Source: Polaromonas sp.
GTDB lineage: Bacteria; Pseudomonadota; Gammaproteobacteria; Burkholderiales; Burkholderiaceae_C
Length of the DNA stretch: 64,000 nt
Assembly (NCBI RefSeq): GCF_029945895.1
Contig: NZ_JAQSDL010000014.1
Location: 18,662 to 82,661, forward strand
Direction: 5' to 3'
Every line of letters begins with the position of its first letter. The stretch's first letter is position 1. Positions 55,544-64,000 of the stretch are shown one piece after another. A program made the translations under genes and the position numbers. Under the pieces are notes generated by a model. That model saw only the letters and a program-made list of their open reading frames with translations. It was not told where the DNA came from and did not search any database.

Positions 55544-56454
55544 ACGCCGCCACCGATCCCACCCCGGCCATGGCCGCGGAACTGACCCCGGACATGGACA
55601 TGGTCCTGATCACCGGCATGTCCGGTTCCGGCAAATCCATCGCGCTGCATGCCCTGGAAGACGCGGGCTACTACTGCGTGGACAACCTGCCGCCCGAGCT
55701 GCTGTTGCCGTTTGTCGCGCTGGAAAAGCAGCACGGTGCCCGCAAGGTGGCGATCGCGATGGACGTGCGCAGCGCCACCTCGCTGCCGCTGGTGCCGCTG
55801 CAACTGGCGCAGATGAGGGAAGAGGGCGTGGCCGTGCAATCGGTGTTTCTCGATGCCAGCACCGACACGCTGGTGCGGCGCTTTTCGGAAACCCGGCGCA
55901 TGCACCCGCTGTCGCGGCGGGACGACCTGGACCAGCAGCGCGCCCTGGTTGACGCGATTGACGAGGAGCGCGAGCTGCTCGGCGAGCTGCGCGAGCATGC
56001 CCATGTCATCGACACCAGCATGATCCGGCCGTCCCAATTACAGGGTTACGTGAAGGCGCTGATTTCCTCACCGGCCACCCAGCTGACCCTGGTGTTTGAA
56101 TCGTTTGCCTTCAAGCGCGGCGTGCCCGTGGACGCCGACTATGTGTTTGATGTGCGCATGTTGCCCAATCCGCACTACGAGCCGGAATTGCGTCGCCTGA
56201 CCGGCAAGGACGCGGCGGTGGTGAGTTATCTGCAAGGCCATCCCGAGGTGGACGACATGTTCCGCCACATCGAGCAGTTCATCGGTCACTGGCTGCAGGC
56301 GCTGGCCCGCGACCACCGCAGTTATGTGACGGTGGCCATCGGTTGCACCGGTGGCCAGCATCGCTCGGTTTACCTCGTCGAGCAGCTGGCGCAGGCTTTC
56401 GGCCCGCACTGGGTCACCCTCAAGCGCCACCGGGAACTCGACGCCGCGCCGTAA
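55540..56454 (+). CDS. rapZ: RNase adapter / nucleotide-binding protein RapZ
   Basis: 304 residues. The N-terminal P-loop GMSGSGKS (residues 26-33), [13 protein letters not shown], and the C-terminal domain [17 protein letters not shown] and [18 protein letters not shown] identify RapZ/YvcJ. In E. coli it steers RNase E to the sRNA GlmZ and so controls amino-sugar synthesis; no such sRNA is evident here. It has a short acidic/Pro N-terminal extension before the P-loop. Confidence 0.94.
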   Translation: MNAATDPTPAMAAELTPDMDMVLITGMSGSGKSIALHALEDAGYYCVDNLPPELLLPFVALEKQHGARKVAIAMDVRSATSLPLVPLQLAQMREEGVAVQSVFLDASTDTLVRRFSETRRMHPLSRRDDLDQQRALVDAIDEERELLGELREHAHVIDTSMIRPSQLQGYVKALISSPATQLTLVFESFAFKRGVPVDADYVFDVRMLPNPHYEPELRRLTGKDAAVVSYLQGHPEVDDMFRHIEQFIGHWLQALARDHRSYVTVAIGCTGGQHRSVYLVEQLAQAFGPHWVTLKRHRELDAAP

Positions 56455-56475
56455 GCTCGCCAGCGCAACCAGATT

Positions 56476-56530
56476 ACTCTTTTTTTGATAGCTGTCCGCG
56501 CACGCCCATCAAGGGCTGCAGGCCTTTTTC
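56476..56530 (+). repeat. Dispersed palindromic repeat, copy E
   Basis: TTTTTTTGATAGCTG, then GCGCACGCCCATCAAGGGCTGCAGGCC. The left arm is worn, the right part nearly identical to the copy at 30279. Between convergent rapZ and mutY. Confidence 0.6.
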
Positions 56531-56548
56531 ACCAATAATCCGGGGAAA

Positions 56549-57682
56549 TCAGGCCGCGCGCTGCGCGAGCAACTTCCTGATCGGCGCAGGCAGTCCCAGC
56601 GCCTCCCAGCCGTCACGCGCAAACCAGGCACCGGCGCCCGGCAGGCGGGTGCTACTGCCCTCACGGGCCGACAGTGCCAGCACCATGGGCGACAGGCGCA
56701 GGTCCTTGTGGGTCAGCACATGCACAAAGGGCTGGATCGCCGTCAGCCGCGTCTGCAGAGGCGCGGGCAGCGCCGCCAGCAAATCGTCTTCGCTGCCAAA
56801 CACCGGAAAACAATAGAGGCCGCCCCAGATGCCGGGCGCAGCGCGTCGCTCCAGCCACACGCTGCCGTCGGTTTTTTCTGCCCACAGCAAGGTGAGCGAC
56901 TGCGCGCTGCGCTTGAGCTTGCGGGTCTTGACCGGAAAACTTTCCGGCGTGCCGCTGGCGAGGCCCCGGCACATGTCCTGTACCGGGCACAGCAGGCAGG
57001 AGGGCTGGCGTGTGGTGCAGATCGTGGCCCCCAGATCCATCAGGCCCTGGGTGTAACGGGGCATGGTTTCCGTCAGCTGGCGGCGCGGAAGCAGCCCGGT
57101 GGCAATGGCCCACAGTTCACGCTCCTGCGCGCTGGAAGCGAGATCGCCGGAAAACGCGGTGACCCGCGTCAGCACCCGCTTGACGTTGCCGTCCAGGATG
57201 GCCACCCGCTCCGAAAAACAGAAAGAGGCGATGGCCGCAGCGGTCGAGGGCCCGATGCCGGGCAGGGTCTGCAACAGTTCCGCCGTCTGCGGAAACTGCC
57301 CGCCATGCAAACGCACGACATCCTGCGCGCAGCGGTGCAGGTTTCTGGCCCGGCTGTAATACCCCAGACCGCTCCACAAACCCAGCACATCGTCGAGCGA
57401 GGCTGCGGCCAGATCGGCCACCGCCGGAAACCGCGCCAGGAAACGTGCGTAGTAGTCGAGGACCGTGGCCACCTGCGTTTGCTGCAGCATGATCTCGGAT
57501 AGCCAGACGCGATAAGGGTCACGCGTGTTCTGCCAGGGCAGGCTGTGGCGTCCGTGGCTTTTCTGCCAGTGCACGACCTGTGCGGAAAAACGGCTGCCCA
57601 ACTCTTGTGCCTGCCAGTCAGTCCCCGTCGACCCGGAAAGCAGCGGGGGCACACCGACGCCGGGTGTGGAGCTCAGGGCCAT
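56549..57682 (-). CDS. mutY: A/G-specific adenine glycosylase MutY
   Basis: 377 residues. Removes A opposite 8-oxoG. LSEIMLQQTQVATVLDYYARF, the helix-hairpin-helix LQTLPGIGPSTAAAIASFCF, catalytic-region ILDGNVKRVLTR with Asp, and the 4Fe-4S ligands C-x6-C-x2-C-x5-C (CTTRQPSCLLCPVQDMC) are intact, followed by a NUDIX-like C-terminal domain. The ATG is 8 bases after the dynamin-like gene stop. With mutM upstream, two oxidative-damage glycosylases bracket the GTPase gene. Confidence 0.96.
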   Translation of the reverse strand: MALSSTPGVGVPPLLSGSTGTDWQAQELGSRFSAQVVHWQKSHGRHSLPWQNTRDPYRVWLSEIMLQQTQVATVLDYYARFLARFPAVADLAAASLDDVLGLWSGLGYYSRARNLHRCAQDVVRLHGGQFPQTAELLQTLPGIGPSTAAAIASFCFSERVAILDGNVKRVLTRVTAFSGDLASSAQERELWAIATGLLPRRQLTETMPRYTQGLMDLGATICTTRQPSCLLCPVQDMCRGLASGTPESFPVKTRKLKRSAQSLTLLWAEKTDGSVWLERRAAPGIWGGLYCFPVFGSEDDLLAALPAPLQTRLTAIQPFVHVLTHKDLRLSPMVLALSAREGSSTRLPGAGAWFARDGWEALGLPAPIRKLLAQRAA

Positions 57683-57690
57683 CCCCGCGC

Positions 57691-59661
57691 TCAGGCGGCC
57701 TGGATCATGGCGGCGGCCGGAGCCGCCAAGGCCGGGTCATGCGGACTTGCCGGCGCATGCACGAGCCGGTCCGTCAGCTCGTCGAGCTTGCCGTCCAGTT
57801 CATCCAGCGCCCGTTCATGGGCGGCAATTTCAGCGATGCGTTCGTCCAGGCCGGTGGCAGCCTGCTGGATGCGTTCGATTGCCTCGATGCGGCGACTGAA
57901 GTTGCGCCGTCGCTCCTTGAGCTGGGCATCGAGCTGCGAGGCGGCCGACTTGTTCCACAGCTCGACTTCCCCAAGCGCGGTCTCGTAGACCACGCGCAGC
58001 CGCGTGGCCAGGGCCCGCACCAGCCGTTCGGAAAAATCCGGCTGCGCCAGCTTGAGAATGTTGGCCACGCCCAGGTATTGCAGGTGGCTGCGCTCGATCT
58101 GCTCCAGGTCCACCATGAAGCGGCCCATCTCGGGTTCCTTGGGCGCCTGCAGGGAAAATCCGAATTCGGCATTGAGCTGCTTGAACGATCCGCCCAGCAT
58201 GCTCTGGATGTCGGCGCTGGTGGTCTGGGCCTTCTGCAGCCCTTCGCGCAGCCGCGCAAAGGTCTTGCCATAAGCCTTCTTCACGCCCAGCTTGATGCCG
58301 GGCTGCTTGAGTGCGTCGGTCAGTTCGGCCAGCTCCGTCTTGAGCGTGGGTGTGCCCAGCAGGTGGAAGACTTCCCTGAGCAGCTTCAGGTGGATCGAGC
58401 GAACGGCCTGTATCTTGGCACCGCTGGCGTTGAACTCAAGCTGTTCCTGCTCGATGCGCGAGCGCATGTGTTTGATCACCGAGTCGTTCTTGCCGCGCAG
58501 ACCGCGCAGCTCGATCATCTGCTCGGCCAGGTCGCGCCGGCGGATATGGATGACGCGGCCCGCTTCGGCGCGCAGCTCGACAATGCCGGCGGCCACCGCA
58601 GAACGCAGGATTTTCTGCCGCTGCCCCATCACACCCTGCGCCAGGGCCAGCTCCAGGCCGGGCAGGCAGCTGGCCTGCAGCAGCTTGTCGTCACCCGTGA
58701 CTTTGGCGACCAGGCCTTTCTGCGCGGAAACGGGAAGGACCTGGGCCACCGGTAGCCCGAGAATTTCCGCCGAGCTGGCGCGCTGGCGCTCGATCTGCGC
58801 CTGGATCTGCGCGGGCGAACTCAGGGCATCCCACAGGGTATCGATCTTGTTGAGCACCACCAGGCGGGCATCGTTGTCGTCACCCTCGGTGATCAGGTGC
58901 TCGCGCCAGATGGCCAGGTCGGATTTGGTCACGCCGGTATCGGCCGCCAGAATGAAGACCACCGCGTGGGCCTGCGGAATCAGGCTCACCGTCAGTTCGG
59001 GTTCGGCGCCAATCGCGTTGAGCCCTGGCGTATCGAGGATCACCAGCCCCTGCTTGAGCAGCGGGTGGGCGATGTTGATCAGTGCATGGCGCCACTTCGG
59101 CACCTCCACCAGACCGTCGGCATTGACCCGCGGATTGTCCTGCGGTGCGTCGTCATGCCAGAAACCCAGCGCACGTGCCTCGTCCTGAGAAACGTGGCGG
59201 ACTTCGGCCACCTTTTCCAGCGCCTTCGAGAGCTTGACCGGGTCGTTCACATCAAGGTCGACACGTGTCCACTTCTCGGGAACCATACGCCATTCCATCA
59301 AGGCCTGTGGCTTGAGCCGGGTCTCGATGGGCAGCAAGCGCAGGCAGGGCGGCATGTCCGGGTCGTAGCCCAGTTCGGTCGGACACATGGTGGTGCGTCC
59401 GGCACTGGCCGGCATGATGCGCCGGCCGTAGCCGGCGAAAAAGATCGCATTGATCAGCTCGGACTTGCCGCGCGAAAATTCAGCGACAAAAGCCACCATG
59501 ACCTTGTCCGAACGCACTTGCGACTCCAGGCGGAGCAGGCGTTCTTCCACGGCGGCATTGAGCAGATCGTGGCCCTTCATCCATTCGGACAAAAGCTTCA
59601 GGCGCAAGGCAAACTCACGCCGCCAGGCGCCATGCTGGTCAAATTGTTCGTTAAAGGACAT
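57691..59661 (-). CDS. Dynamin-like GTPase
   Basis: 656 residues. P-loop EFSRGKSE with G65-K66-S67; the Gly that opens a normal dynamin P-loop (GEFxxGKS) is Ala60. Then SAGRTTMCPTEL (switch I Thr), VILDTPGLNAIG (G3) near residue 225, and LNKIDTLWD (G4) near 290. The C-terminal half is helical and coiled, ending in an Ala/Pro tail; no obvious membrane segment. Bacterial dynamin-like proteins remodel or protect membranes. The position mutM-GTPase-mutY on one strand is odd for such a function. The start at 59661 begins MSFNEQF; the frame is open to 59688. Confidence 0.88.
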   Translation of the reverse strand: MSFNEQFDQHGAWRREFALRLKLLSEWMKGHDLLNAAVEERLLRLESQVRSDKVMVAFVAEFSRGKSELINAIFFAGYGRRIMPASAGRTTMCPTELGYDPDMPPCLRLLPIETRLKPQALMEWRMVPEKWTRVDLDVNDPVKLSKALEKVAEVRHVSQDEARALGFWHDDAPQDNPRVNADGLVEVPKWRHALINIAHPLLKQGLVILDTPGLNAIGAEPELTVSLIPQAHAVVFILAADTGVTKSDLAIWREHLITEGDDNDARLVVLNKIDTLWDALSSPAQIQAQIERQRASSAEILGLPVAQVLPVSAQKGLVAKVTGDDKLLQASCLPGLELALAQGVMGQRQKILRSAVAAGIVELRAEAGRVIHIRRRDLAEQMIELRGLRGKNDSVIKHMRSRIEQEQLEFNASGAKIQAVRSIHLKLLREVFHLLGTPTLKTELAELTDALKQPGIKLGVKKAYGKTFARLREGLQKAQTTSADIQSMLGGSFKQLNAEFGFSLQAPKEPEMGRFMVDLEQIERSHLQYLGVANILKLAQPDFSERLVRALATRLRVVYETALGEVELWNKSAASQLDAQLKERRRNFSRRIEAIERIQQAATGLDERIAEIAAHERALDELDGKLDELTDRLVHAPASPHDPALAAPAAAMIQAA

Positions 59662-59735
59662 GGTTCGGCGTGGACATAGAACGATCAATATAGCATCGCC
59701 CAGCGGAAATGGTCATCCCCCGGCGGGACGGGTGG

Positions 59736-60551
59736 TCAGGATTTCTGGCAGTTGACACAGTAAAAGGTGGAGCGCTGCCCCTGCCGGAGCATGCGAACCG
59801 GAGCCGCACACTGCTTGCAGGGAAGGCCGGCACGGTCGTAAACCATGGCTTCGAGCTGGAAGTGGCCGCTCTCGCCCATGGCGTTGGAAAAATCCCTCAG
59901 GGTGCTGCCGCCCTTTGCAAGCGCCTGGGTCAACACGCTTCGGATCGCCGCATGCAGCCTGGCGGCGCGGGGCTTGCTCAGCCGCCCCGCCCGCACGGTC
60001 GGACGGATGCCTGCCATGAACAGCGCTTCCGAGGCGTAGATGTTGCCGACCCCGACGACGATCTCGCCGGCCAGCAGCACCTGCTTGATGGCCGTCTTGC
60101 GGCCCTGCAGCGCGCGGTAAAAGGCCAGCGCGTCAAAATCGTCCGTCAGCGGCTCCACGCCAAGCCGGCCCAGAAGCTTCTGGGCAGCGGCGTCGTGTTC
60201 GGCCGGCGCGTACACCACCGCGCCAAAGCGGCGTGGATCATGCAGGCGCAAGGTGCCGGCCGTGGTGCGCAGGTCGAAATGGTCATGCTTCCCGGGCGGC
60301 GGCAGGTCTGCACCAAAGCCCAGGCTGCCGGACATGCCCAGATGGATCATCAGCAGGCCGCCGGTGGTGTCGAGCAGCAGGTATTTGCCGCGGCGGCGGA
60401 CCTCGATCACGGTATGCCCGGTCAGAAGGGCGGCGTCGCAGCCCAGGGGCCAGCGCAGCGGCTTGCCCATCTGCAGCGCCAGTATTTCGGCGCCGGCAAT
60501 GCGGCTGGCAAAACCCAGGCGGGTAACTTCGACTTCAGGCAGTTCGGGCAT
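59736..60551 (-). CDS. mutM: Formamidopyrimidine-DNA glycosylase MutM
   Basis: 271 residues. Excises 8-oxoG and FaPy; catalytic Pro2 and Glu3 ([14 protein letters not shown]), K56 (RRRGKYLLL), HLGMSGSL, the H2TH segment [17 protein letters not shown], and a C-terminal four-Cys zinc finger (CKQC...FYCVNC). The catalytic Pro must be residue 2, which fixes the ATG at 60551 and excludes the upstream TTG at 60557. Divergent from the TPR gene, first of the mutM-GTPase-mutY run (74 bases to the next). Confidence 0.96.
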   Translation of the reverse strand: MPELPEVEVTRLGFASRIAGAEILALQMGKPLRWPLGCDAALLTGHTVIEVRRRGKYLLLDTTGGLLMIHLGMSGSLGFGADLPPPGKHDHFDLRTTAGTLRLHDPRRFGAVVYAPAEHDAAAQKLLGRLGVEPLTDDFDALAFYRALQGRKTAIKQVLLAGEIVVGVGNIYASEALFMAGIRPTVRAGRLSKPRAARLHAAIRSVLTQALAKGGSTLRDFSNAMGESGHFQLEAMVYDRAGLPCKQCAAPVRMLRQGQRSTFYCVNCQKS

Positions 60552-60614
60552 GGGCAACTCGGGTCAATCAGGGATCGCGCCTACATGGGCTCAGGCTTCA
60601 ATTATCATGGCCCG

Positions 60615-62393
60615 ATGAAACAACTTATCAGCGTTTTCAGTGCACTTTGCCTGGCAGTTCCGGCGCTGTGGGCCCAGACCACCCCGCCTGCCCCGGCCTT
60701 GCCGCCCGCTGCCCAGCCTGAGGCGCCTGCCGCGGCTCAGGCGCTCACCCCGGCGCCGTCCAGCCTGGACGGGGAGCTGTTCTACCAGGTGCTGCTCGGT
60801 GAACTCACGGCGCGCGAAGGTGATGCCCCGACCGGTTTTTCACTGATGCTGGACGCTGCCCGGAAAACCAACGACGCCCAGCTGTACCAGCGCGCCGCCG
60901 ACATCGCCCTGCAATCGCGCTCGGGCGACGCAGCGTTGCAGGCCGCCCAGGCCTGGCGCCAGGCGCAGCCGGCCTCCCGGGAAGCCAACCGCTACGTGCT
61001 GCAGATCCTGCTGGCACTGAACCGCATCACCGAGACCACGGAGCCGCTGAAAAATGAAGTGAAGCTCGCCCCCGAGGTCGAACGCGCGCAGGCCATCACC
61101 AGCCTGCCACGCTTTTATGCCCGCGTCGGCGACAAGAAACTCGCCGCCAGCGTGCTCGAGCAGGCACTGGCCGACGAGCTCAAGGCGCCCGCCACAGGCG
61201 CGGCTGCCTGGACCGCCGTCGGGCGCATGCGGCTGGCCGCCGGCGAGGCGCCCGGCGCGCTGGAGGCTGCCGAACGCGGGCAGGCCTTCGACCCCGCGGC
61301 TGAGGGACCGACCTTGCTGGCACTGGAACTGATGGACCCCAAACTGCCGCGCGCCGAAGCCCTGGTCCAGAAATACTTTGCGGGCAACCCCCGGGCCGTG
61401 CCTGAAATCCGGATGGCGTATGCCCGCGTCCTGGTCGATGCCCAGCGTTATGCCGAAGCCAGCGCGCAGCTGCAACTGGTCACGCGCGACAAGCCCGACT
61501 ACCCCGAAGGCTGGCTGGTGCTGGGCTCCCTGCAGCTGCAGGACAACCAGCTGGCGGCGGCGCAGAATTCCCTGCTGCGTTATCTCCAGCTTGCCGGCCA
61601 GGGGGAAGCCCAGCCGCAGACCAGCCGCGGCCTGTCCCAGGCCTACCTGTCCCTCGCGCAGATTGCTGAGAAGCGCAAGGATTTCGCCGCAGCGGAAAAC
61701 TGGATCAACAAGATTCCCGACGCGCAGGAACTGGTCCAGGCGCAGGTGCGCCGCGCTTCGCTGCTGGCCCGGCAAGGCAAACTCAACGAGGCCCGCCAGC
61801 TGATCCGGAAATTGCCCGAACGCAACCCCGATGACAAACGCATCAAGCTGATGGCCGAGGTCAACCTGCTGCGCGAGCAAAAGGAATACCGCAGCGCTTA
61901 CGAGCTGCTCGCCCAGGCCGTCACGCAATTCCCCGACGAACCCGAGCTTCTCTACGACCAGGCCATGATGGCCGAGAAGCTTGATGCGCTGCCGGAAATG
62001 GAACGCCTGCTGCGCCAGGTGGTGGAGCGCAAGCCCGACTACCACCACGCCTACAACGCGCTGGGTTACTCGCTGGCCGATCGCAACGTGCGCCTGCCCG
62101 AGGCCAAACAGCTGATCCTCAAGGCACTGGAATACGCGCCGGAGGACCCCTTCATCAAGGACAGTCTGGGCTGGGTGGAGTTCCGCCTGGGCAACAAGGC
62201 CGAAGCCCTGGCCATTTTTGAAGCCGCCTACAAGGCCAAGCCCGACGCCGAGATCGCCGCGCATTTCGGCGAGGTGCTGTGGAGCCTGGGTCAGCGCGAC
62301 AGGGCCCTGGCCATCTGGAAGGAAGGCATGCTGCTCAACGCCGACAACGAGACGCTGCTGGAGACCCTCAAGCGCCTCCGTGTCAGGCTGTAA
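60615..62393 (+). CDS. Exported tetratricopeptide-repeat protein
   Basis: 592 residues. A signal peptide (LISVFSALCLAVPALWAQ) is followed by an Ala/Pro-rich linker (to about residue 50) and then repeated helical pairs, among them GWLVLGSLQLQDNQLAAAQNSL, SAYELLAQAVTQFPDEPELLYD and DHHAYNALGYSL-type units ending in FGEVLWSLGQRDRALAIWKEG. Homologues lie before lolB and ispE in betaproteobacteria and are probably periplasmic or outer-membrane-linked scaffolds. The frame is open to 59709, opposite mutM; the signal peptide fixes the start. Confidence 0.9.
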   Translation: MKQLISVFSALCLAVPALWAQTTPPAPALPPAAQPEAPAAAQALTPAPSSLDGELFYQVLLGELTAREGDAPTGFSLMLDAARKTNDAQLYQRAADIALQSRSGDAALQAAQAWRQAQPASREANRYVLQILLALNRITETTEPLKNEVKLAPEVERAQAITSLPRFYARVGDKKLAASVLEQALADELKAPATGAAAWTAVGRMRLAAGEAPGALEAAERGQAFDPAAEGPTLLALELMDPKLPRAEALVQKYFAGNPRAVPEIRMAYARVLVDAQRYAEASAQLQLVTRDKPDYPEGWLVLGSLQLQDNQLAAAQNSLLRYLQLAGQGEAQPQTSRGLSQAYLSLAQIAEKRKDFAAAENWINKIPDAQELVQAQVRRASLLARQGKLNEARQLIRKLPERNPDDKRIKLMAEVNLLREQKEYRSAYELLAQAVTQFPDEPELLYDQAMMAEKLDALPEMERLLRQVVERKPDYHHAYNALGYSLADRNVRLPEAKQLILKALEYAPEDPFIKDSLGWVEFRLGNKAEALAIFEAAYKAKPDAEIAAHFGEVLWSLGQRDRALAIWKEGMLLNADNETLLETLKRLRVRL

Positions 62394-62399
62394 ACCGCC

Positions 62400-62921
62400 A
62401 TGCCCCTCCTTGACGCCCCGCTGCGCCGCTCGACCGCCCTGCTGGCGAGCCTGTTGATTGCTACATTTTTCATAGCTGGTTGCGCAAGTCCACCAAGGGT
62501 TGCAGGCCAAAATGATGAAAAAATATCATTCTGGACAGGCCGCATCAGCCTGCAGGTGCAAAGCGAGCCGCCCCAGGCTTTTTTTGCCGGCTTCGAACTC
62601 AAGGGCAACCCCAGGCAGGGCGAACTGACGCTGAACAGCCCGCTGGGCAACAGCCTGGCTGTGCTGCGCTGGTCGCCTCAGGAAGCCGTGCTCGATTCCG
62701 GCAATCAGATCCAGCGCTTTGCCAGCGTCGATGAACTGTTGGAAAAGGCCACCGGCGCAGCCGTGCCGTTGCCGGCCCTGTTTGACTGGCTGGATGGCAA
62801 AAATACCGCCGCGGACGGCTGGAATGCCGATCTGTCACAACAAGCCGAAGGCCGGATTTCGGCCAGCCGGACCATGCCGCAACCGCGCTCCGACCTGCGC
62901 ATCGTGCTGGCGGCGCCCTGA
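62400..62921 (+). CDS. lolB: Outer-membrane lipoprotein receptor LolB
   Basis: 173 residues. Accepts lipoproteins from LolA and inserts them into the outer membrane. The lipobox is FIAGC with Cys28; the mature part has FWTGRISLQVQ, FAGFELKGNPRQGELTLNSPLG and LPALFDWLDG as in LolB. The DNA from about 62459 to 62518, which encodes the signal core, the lipobox and the residues after Cys28, is a copy of the dispersed palindromic repeat. Starts 6 bases after the TPR gene and overlaps ispE by one base. Confidence 0.92.
   Translation: MPLLDAPLRRSTALLASLLIATFFIAGCASPPRVAGQNDEKISFWTGRISLQVQSEPPQAFFAGFELKGNPRQGELTLNSPLGNSLAVLRWSPQEAVLDSGNQIQRFASVDELLEKATGAAVPLPALFDWLDGKNTAADGWNADLSQQAEGRISASRTMPQPRSDLRIVLAAP
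62459..62518 (+). repeat. Dispersed palindromic repeat, copy F, inside lolB
   Basis: TTGCTACATTTTTCATAGCTGG, then TGCGC, CCACCAAGGGTTGCAGGCC and AAAATGATGA, matching copies 30279 and 56476 block for block. The TGC of TGCGC is the lipidated Cys codon. Confidence 0.7.
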
Positions 62922-63814
62922 TGCAGGCCGCACTGGCGGGCCCTGCCTCGGCCCCCCCGCTGAGGGCGATCTACGATGTCGCGGCGCCGGCCAAACTCAA
63001 CCTGTTTCTGCACATCACCGGACGGCGTCCCGACGGTTACCACCTGCTGCAGTCAGCATTCATGCTGATCGACTGGTGTGACACCCTGCATTTCGAGCTG
63101 CGCCAAGATGGCCAGATCACGCGCACCGACCTTGGCAGCGACCCCAGCGAGGCGCTGCCGGCCGAGGATCTGGTGGTGCGTGCCGCGCGGGCACTGCAAC
63201 ACGCGTCCGGCACCACGCTGGGCGTGCACATCGGCCTTGAAAAACGTATTCCGTCGCAGGCCGGCATGGGCGGTGGCTCCTCAGACGCGGCCAGCTGCCT
63301 GCTGGCGCTGCAGCGCCTGTGGGGCGTCAGGCTGCCAGCGGAGCAACTGCAGGCCATCGCCCTCGGTCTCGGTGCCGACGTGCCGTTTTTCCTCAGCGGC
63401 GGGCACGCCTGGGTGGAGGGTGTTGGTGAAAAAATCACGCCACTGACCTTGCCTGCCGCCCGTTTTGTCGTGGTCAAACCGCCCGCCGGGCTGCCGACCG
63501 ACGCCATTTTCCGCTCGCCAGGGCTCAAACGCGATACAGAAACTGCTACAATCCGAGGCTTTGCTGCAAACGCAACTGGCTCAGTTTACGAATTCGGCCA
63601 TAACGACTTGCAGCCAGTCGCGCAGGCCTTGTGTCCGCAGGTTGGTCAGTCACTCGACTGGCTCTCCATGCAGCATTTGCAAGGCCGCATGACTGGCTCG
63701 GGAAGTGCTGTGTTTGCGCACATGCCGCACGAGATGGAACTCGCAGTCGCCCCGGGCGACTGGCAGGTCCGCAAATGCAGCAACCTGGATGCACATCCTC
63801 TGGCCGATTGGTAA
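62921..63814 (+). CDS. ispE: 4-diphosphocytidyl-2-C-methyl-D-erythritol kinase
   Basis: 297 residues. Fourth-stage kinase of the MEP isoprenoid pathway. GHMP-kinase motifs: AAPAKLNLFLHITGRRPDGYHLL near the N-terminus (Lys/Asp of the active site), the ATP loop IPSQAGMGGGSSDAASCLLAL, and C-terminal GRMTGSGSAVFA. A longer N-terminus than usual (about 16 residues before the family start). The lolB-ispE-tRNA order is standard in betaproteobacteria, usually followed by prs. Confidence 0.96.
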   Translation: MQAALAGPASAPPLRAIYDVAAPAKLNLFLHITGRRPDGYHLLQSAFMLIDWCDTLHFELRQDGQITRTDLGSDPSEALPAEDLVVRAARALQHASGTTLGVHIGLEKRIPSQAGMGGGSSDAASCLLALQRLWGVRLPAEQLQAIALGLGADVPFFLSGGHAWVEGVGEKITPLTLPAARFVVVKPPAGLPTDAIFRSPGLKRDTETATIRGFAANATGSVYEFGHNDLQPVAQALCPQVGQSLDWLSMQHLQGRMTGSGSAVFAHMPHEMELAVAPGDWQVRKCSNLDAHPLADW

Positions 63815-63920
63815 GATCAAGGCCATGGAATGTGTTTCCAGAAACAACGATTAAAGGGTTGGTTGCCGGTCCCCTGACGCCTGTCTTTGACAGTTTTCAG
63901 ATCTGACAATCTACCTGTGT

Positions 63921-63997
63921 AGGGGTGTCGCCAAGTTGGTTAAGGCACCGGATTTTGATTCCGGCATTCGCAGGTTCGAATCCTTCCACCCCTGCCA
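63921..63997 (+). tRNA. tRNA-Gln (anticodon TTG)
   Basis: 77 bases including encoded CCA. Acceptor AGGGGTG/CACCCCT, anticodon loop TTTTGAT giving TTG, T loop TTCGAATC. Starts 106 bases after ispE and ends 3 bases before the window end. Confidence 0.95.
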
Positions 63998-64000
63998 AAA

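Noticed and set aside
1..64000. CRISPR array, prophage or insertion sequence
   Set aside because: No evenly spaced direct repeats, phage structural genes, integrase or transposase were found.

Overview
The window is high-GC, gene-dense chromosomal DNA from a betaproteobacterium, most likely a Comamonadaceae member of the Polaromonas/Rhodoferax/Variovorax type. Evidence for this is the hrcA-nadK-recN-rapZ and yicC-gmk-rpoZ-spoT gene orders, an infA paralogue, paired cyanophycin synthetase genes, and short dispersed palindromic repeats that I associate from memory with this family. No phage, insertion sequence or CRISPR array was seen. Large open frames opposite real genes are by-products of GC-rich codons.

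Layout. 1-6992: cyanophycin region, with a partial ABC exporter (minus) divergent from two tandem cyanophycin synthetase genes; the first has a degenerate ligase domain. 7164-16689: ureD, an M48 peptidase lipoprotein and a cation/proton antiporter (plus), facing the urea ABC transporter urtABCDE (minus), which contains a terminator after urtA and a large repeat between urtD and urtE. 17043-31400: an accessory stretch of small exported proteins, regulators and a 1737-residue hybrid kinase with two kinase cores, plus an IF-1 paralogue behind a long leader and two micro-genes (24 and 50 codons). 31409-40639: a LuxR-type response regulator and an NCS1-permease/histidine-kinase fusion (minus) divergent from ureA-(small His-rich membrane peptide)-ureBCEFG (plus), which has a near-perfect sigma-54 promoter. 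40662-64000: housekeeping genes including hemW, rdgB, rph, a PP2C phosphatase/Ser-Thr kinase pair, yicC, gmk, rpoZ, spoT, greB, hrcA, nadK, recN, rapZ, mutY, a dynamin-like GTPase, mutM, a TPR protein, lolB, ispE and four tRNA genes.

How the genes fit together. The left two thirds is rich in nitrogen handling. Urea is imported by UrtABCDE and hydrolysed by UreABC, which is matured by UreDEFG. Nitrogen can be stored as the Asp/Arg polymer cyanophycin, whose breakdown yields arginine and potentially urea. The sigma-54 promoter before ureA points to NtrC-type control. The permease-fused sensor kinase, transcribed away from that promoter, may read the supply of a small nitrogenous solute. This last link is inference.

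Most noteworthy: the NCS1-permease/sensor kinase with its regulator beside urease; the CphA2-like first cyanophycin synthetase; the two-core kinase; a dynamin-like GTPase between mutM and mutY; micro-genes at 29204-29446; and a dispersed palindromic repeat that, in three genes (urtB, lolB, and the ORF between ureA and ureB), appears to supply the coding sequence of the signal-peptide core.
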